From Micavibrio aeruginosavorus (GTDB lineage Bacteria > Pseudomonadota > Alphaproteobacteria > Micavibrionales > Micavibrionaceae), in the NCBI GenBank assembly GCA_003240795.1, contig QFNK01000066.1, forward strand, positions 1-8,595: a stretch of DNA of 8,595 nt. The letters are read 5' to 3'. The notes under the pieces are model-generated. The model made no database searches, was not told the origin of the DNA, and saw nothing but the letters and a program-made list of their open reading frames with translations. Of the stretch, positions 6,563 through 8,595 are shown in pieces (positions within the stretch are counted from its first letter, which is position 1; every line of letters begins with the position of its first letter). The position numbers and the translations under genes were made by a program.

Positions 6563-7269
6563 TGTCCGTACGCATTCTCTGTTACAACATACATGGCGGC
6601 TATGACATGCATGGGAAACGCGATCTCGCGCGTATCCATGATTTTATGGAGCGGCATGACGTTGATATCGGCGTTTTTCAGGAAATAGAAACCCGCCCCT
6701 CCCGCGGCGGCACCATGCAGGACATCGATACGATCGCTGGCACCGATCGCCCCCACAGGCTTCTGGGACTGGCCATGAAAGAAGGCGAAGGATGGTACGG
6801 CAATCTGATCGTAAGCCGCCATCCGATCATCCGCGGTCTATACCATGACCTTGAAACGAAACCGTCCTGGGAACCACGCAACGCAGTCGATGCCTTGATC
6901 GACACACCGGATGGTCCTTTACGCGTCATCGGTACGCATTTGTCTCTGGCGCCGTGGGAGAGATGGTCGGAGGTACGAAACCTTGTCCGCCTTATCGACA
7001 AGGTGGAGGAAAAGGAAACACACCCCATGCTGTTCATGGGCGATATCAACGAATGGCGCTCCGCCGCGCTTTCTAAACTGCTGCGGCATATGGATGAAAC
7101 AATGACGCCAATCCCATGCGGCCGCACCTTCCCCGCCTTCTGCCCGTTCCTAAGGCTCGACAGGGTATGGGGCAAAAACCTACTGTCAAAGGCAATCGCA
7201 ACGGCAATCGTTTCCGCTGAAACAAAAAGAATGTCTGATCATCTTCCCATATTGATCGAAGTTTTTTAG
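6562..7269 (+). CDS. Endonuclease/exonuclease/phosphatase (EEP) family hydrolase
   Basis: This 235-residue metal-dependent phosphoesterase has the EEP (DNase I-like) fold. The superfamily includes AP endonucleases, inositol phosphatases and sphingomyelinases. The ordered motifs are visible: N9 and H11 at the first strand, Q40-E41 (metal-binding Glu), G80-N81, THL (125-127), GDIN (160-163), LD (199-200) and SDHLP (225-229) with the catalytic Asp-His pair. No signal peptide is seen, so it is probably cytoplasmic. I chose the ATG at 6562, which overlaps the TAA stop of the PLD-VTT gene (TAATG). The open frame extends 9 codons further upstream to an ATG at 6535, but all of that lies inside the previous gene and the family's conserved MSVRILCYN start fits 6562. 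Translational coupling suggests a job linked to the lipid enzyme, such as hydrolysing a phosphoester head group, but nuclease activity cannot be ruled out. Confidence 0.88.
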   Translation: MSVRILCYNIHGGYDMHGKRDLARIHDFMERHDVDIGVFQEIETRPSRGGTMQDIDTIAGTDRPHRLLGLAMKEGEGWYGNLIVSRHPIIRGLYHDLETKPSWEPRNAVDALIDTPDGPLRVIGTHLSLAPWERWSEVRNLVRLIDKVEEKETHPMLFMGDINEWRSAALSKLLRHMDETMTPIPCGRTFPAFCPFLRLDRVWGKNLLSKAIATAIVSAETKRMSDHLPILIEVF

Positions 7270-7293
7270 CAGAGAACAGGACGGAGGTTGAAA

Positions 7294-8001
7294 TTACATC
7301 GCTCCGGCCTGAAGAAAACCGCCGATCAAACTGCTAAGCCCCATCCCGACTGCTCCCCAGAACATAACCCGCACAGCAGGCTTAAGGACAGGAGCGCCGC
7401 CCGCTCTTGCGGCGAACGCGCCTAATATTCCCAGCAATAAGATGCAGAGTGTAGATGTCCCCACAACAAATATGGAAGGGGAAATCACAAAAATGGACAG
7501 AAGCGGCACGGCCCCGCCCATGGCAAACGATAGCGCAGACGCCGTAGCCGCCTGTAGCGGCCTTGCGGCCGTCATGTCCGTAATACCGAGCTCTTCACGG
7601 GCATGAACACCAAGCGCGTCTTTTTCCATCATCTGGATACAAATCTGTTTTGCAAGAGATGGCTCAACGCCTCGCTCTGTATAGATGTCGATCATCTCTT
7701 GTAATTCTTCTTCGGGCTGCTCATTCAATTCACGCCTTTCCCGTGCGAGATCCGCCTGCTCCAGATCGGATTGTGAACTAACCGATACATACTCTCCCGC
7801 TGCCATGGATATTGCCCCGGCGATAAGCCCCGCAATACCGGCAAGCAATGTGGCCTTTTGATCCGATGCCGAAGCCACGCCGACCATTAGGCTGGAAATG
7901 GAGATAATACCGTCATTCGCACCTAGGACTGCCGCCCTTAGCCACCCTGTGCGCTTTGTAAAATGTTTTTCGTGATGATTGTAAATGATGCGTGATTTCA
8001 T
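7294..8001 (-). CDS. VIT family (CCC1/VIT1-like) divalent metal transporter
   Basis: This integral membrane protein of 235 residues belongs to the vacuolar iron transporter family, which exports Fe(II) or Mn(II) from the cytoplasm by proton antiport in characterised members. It shows the conserved opening RTGWLRAAVLGANDGIIS (17-34), five hydrophobic spans (about 21-44, 50-74, 150-173, 176-199, 207-231), and AISMAAGEYVSV (63-74) in the second span. D30, M66 and E70 are the likely ion-path residues by comparison with plant VIT1. The polar, acidic helical stretch between spans 2 and 3 (about 77-145, rich in Glu) corresponds to the cytosolic metal-binding domain. The ATG at 8001 has AGGA 7 bases upstream. 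The gene converges on the EEP gene with a 24-base gap and no obvious hairpin between them. Confidence 0.93.
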   Translation of the reverse strand: MKSRIIYNHHEKHFTKRTGWLRAAVLGANDGIISISSLMVGVASASDQKATLLAGIAGLIAGAISMAAGEYVSVSSQSDLEQADLARERRELNEQPEEELQEMIDIYTERGVEPSLAKQICIQMMEKDALGVHAREELGITDMTAARPLQAATASALSFAMGGAVPLLSIFVISPSIFVVGTSTLCILLLGILGAFAARAGGAPVLKPAVRVMFWGAVGMGLSSLIGGFLQAGAM

Positions 8002-8053
8002 AAAAAAATCCTATCATTCCAATCTATTACAGAACAGAAATTTATTTTCTCCG

Positions 8054-8074
8054 CCTTCAGGTTCCCTTCAGGTT
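8054..8074. repeat. 11-base-period direct repeat in the VIT/hemolysin spacer
   Basis: CCTTCAGGTT occurs at 8054-8063 and again at 8065-8074, one helical turn apart, in the 115-base gap between the divergent VIT and hemolysin-family genes. Tandem half-sites with this period are typical of a dimeric regulator, but no known operator is recognised. It could also be a chance duplication. Confidence 0.5.
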
Positions 8075-8116
8075 GGAAAGGCAGCATGGGATTGTCTCAA
8101 AAGAAAGGCTACTTCC

Positions 8117-8595
8117 ATGCTTAACCTCGATTACCATGAAAACGGACATACAACTGGCACCTTGTCCCTGCGGAACGAGTTTCTCCTGAGACGTATCAAC
8201 ACACGCCCGGCTGTTGTTTCGATACTGCCGGCTTTCACGAAAGAGCGCGAAGCGGTTGAAAGGTTTATCACCGACATCTACGCCAAATCATATGACGCGC
8301 GAATCAATGTCCATTATCCGACATTGATGAGCGTGCAGGATGATCAGGGAAAAATTCTCGCCGCTCTTGGTTTCAGGAACGCGGCGCGTGAGCCTTTGTT
8401 TCTGGAACAATATCTGACCCACCCGGTAGAAGAGATTCTCGATACGCCGCGACCCTCCATCACGGAAATCGGGAATCTCGCTTCGGCAGGCGGCGGCGCG
8501 TCGCTATTCCTGTTCGCGGCCCTCTCCGCATACTTGCACGACAAAAAACAAAGCCACGCCGTCATCACAGGCACGAAATATATTGAAGGGAAACT
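8117..8595 (+). CDS. Thermostable hemolysin family protein (GNAT-like), 3' end missing
   Basis: This is the first 159 codons of a gene cut by the window end. The sequence fits the 'thermostable hemolysin' family: an N-terminal VERFITDIYAKSYDARINVHYPTL (about 47-70), QGKILAALGFRNAAREPLFLEQYL (77-100), HPVEEIL (102-108) and the hallmark ITEIGNLASAGGGAS (115-129), which leads into a helix. The arrangement resembles the acetyl-CoA-binding part of GNAT acyltransferases. The family name comes from haemolytic activity assigned to Vibrio proteins; many members sit beside acyl-CoA synthetases and reductases, which points to a lipid-related acyltransferase role instead (inference). The ATG at 8117 has AAAGG 8 bases upstream, and the frame is open to the end. 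Roughly 60 residues should be missing. It is divergent from the VIT gene. Confidence 0.87.
   Translation, partial: MLNLDYHENGHTTGTLSLRNEFLLRRINTRPAVVSILPAFTKEREAVERFITDIYAKSYDARINVHYPTLMSVQDDQGKILAALGFRNAAREPLFLEQYLTHPVEEILDTPRPSITEIGNLASAGGGASLFLFAALSAYLHDKKQSHAVITGTKYIEGK

Noticed and set aside
5513..7175. Several 90-165 codon minus-strand frames opposite the PLD-VTT and EEP genes
   Set aside because: All are shadows of the conserved plus-strand genes, with low-complexity products and no ribosome sites.
7260..7300. Terminator between the convergent EEP and VIT genes
   Set aside because: Only a T6 run at the EEP stop and a distant 4-base GGAG/CTCC complement are present; no stable hairpin.
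8002..8116. EcfG-like promoter for the VIT gene
   Set aside because: A GGAAC box exists on the minus strand at 8061-8065, but nothing like CGTT lies 16-17 bases downstream.
1..8595. Mobile elements, CRISPR arrays, or a defence system
   Set aside because: No transposase, integrase, spaced direct repeats or known defence-gene combination was found. The PLD and EEP folds do occur as nucleases in defence islands, but here the PLD is fused to a VTT membrane domain and the neighbours are housekeeping or lipid genes.

Overview
The window reads as chromosomal DNA from a Gram-negative bacterium, most likely an alphaproteobacterium of medium GC content. The main clue is a homospermidine synthase of the Blastochloris viridis type, a family concentrated in Alphaproteobacteria. 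The secE-nusG pair and the style of the lipid genes fit this. It is an inference from a few proteins; no rRNA or tRNA is present to settle it. No mobile element, CRISPR array or sign of recent transfer was seen. Coding density is high and no gene-free stretch exceeds about 190 bases.

Left part (1-2532, all minus strand): hss ends in a strong hairpin terminator at 940-974. After a 120-base gap come secE and nusG, closed by a second hairpin terminator at 29-55. secE and nusG encode the Sec translocon subunit and the transcription factor normally found just before rplK. Here a terminator follows nusG, so the ribosomal protein operon presumably starts from its own promoter outside the window.

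Middle part (2533-7269): this is the most interesting region, two divergent two-gene operons that look like a phospholipid and phosphoester module. On the minus strand, a diacylglycerol-kinase-family lipid kinase overlaps by 4 bases (GTGA) with a calcineurin-type metallophosphoesterase. On the plus strand, a 714-residue fusion of a two-HKD phospholipase D/cardiolipin-synthase-like enzyme to a C-terminal VTT (DedA/TVP38-like) membrane domain overlaps by one base (TAATG) with an endonuclease/exonuclease/phosphatase (EEP) family hydrolase. The 185-base divergent spacer has a GGAAC box in each orientation. Each is followed, 17 bases on, by a sequence one base off CGTT, which resembles the alphaproteobacterial general stress (EcfG) promoter. 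This suggests, without proving it, that the four genes are co-induced under stress.

Right part (7270-8595): a VIT-family (CCC1-like) metal transporter on the minus strand converges on the EEP gene. It is divergent from an incomplete plus-strand gene of the 'thermostable hemolysin' family, a probable acyltransferase-like protein that runs off the window end. With the lipid kinase, phospholipase and VTT genes, the stretch from 2533 to the end has a membrane-lipid and envelope-stress flavour.
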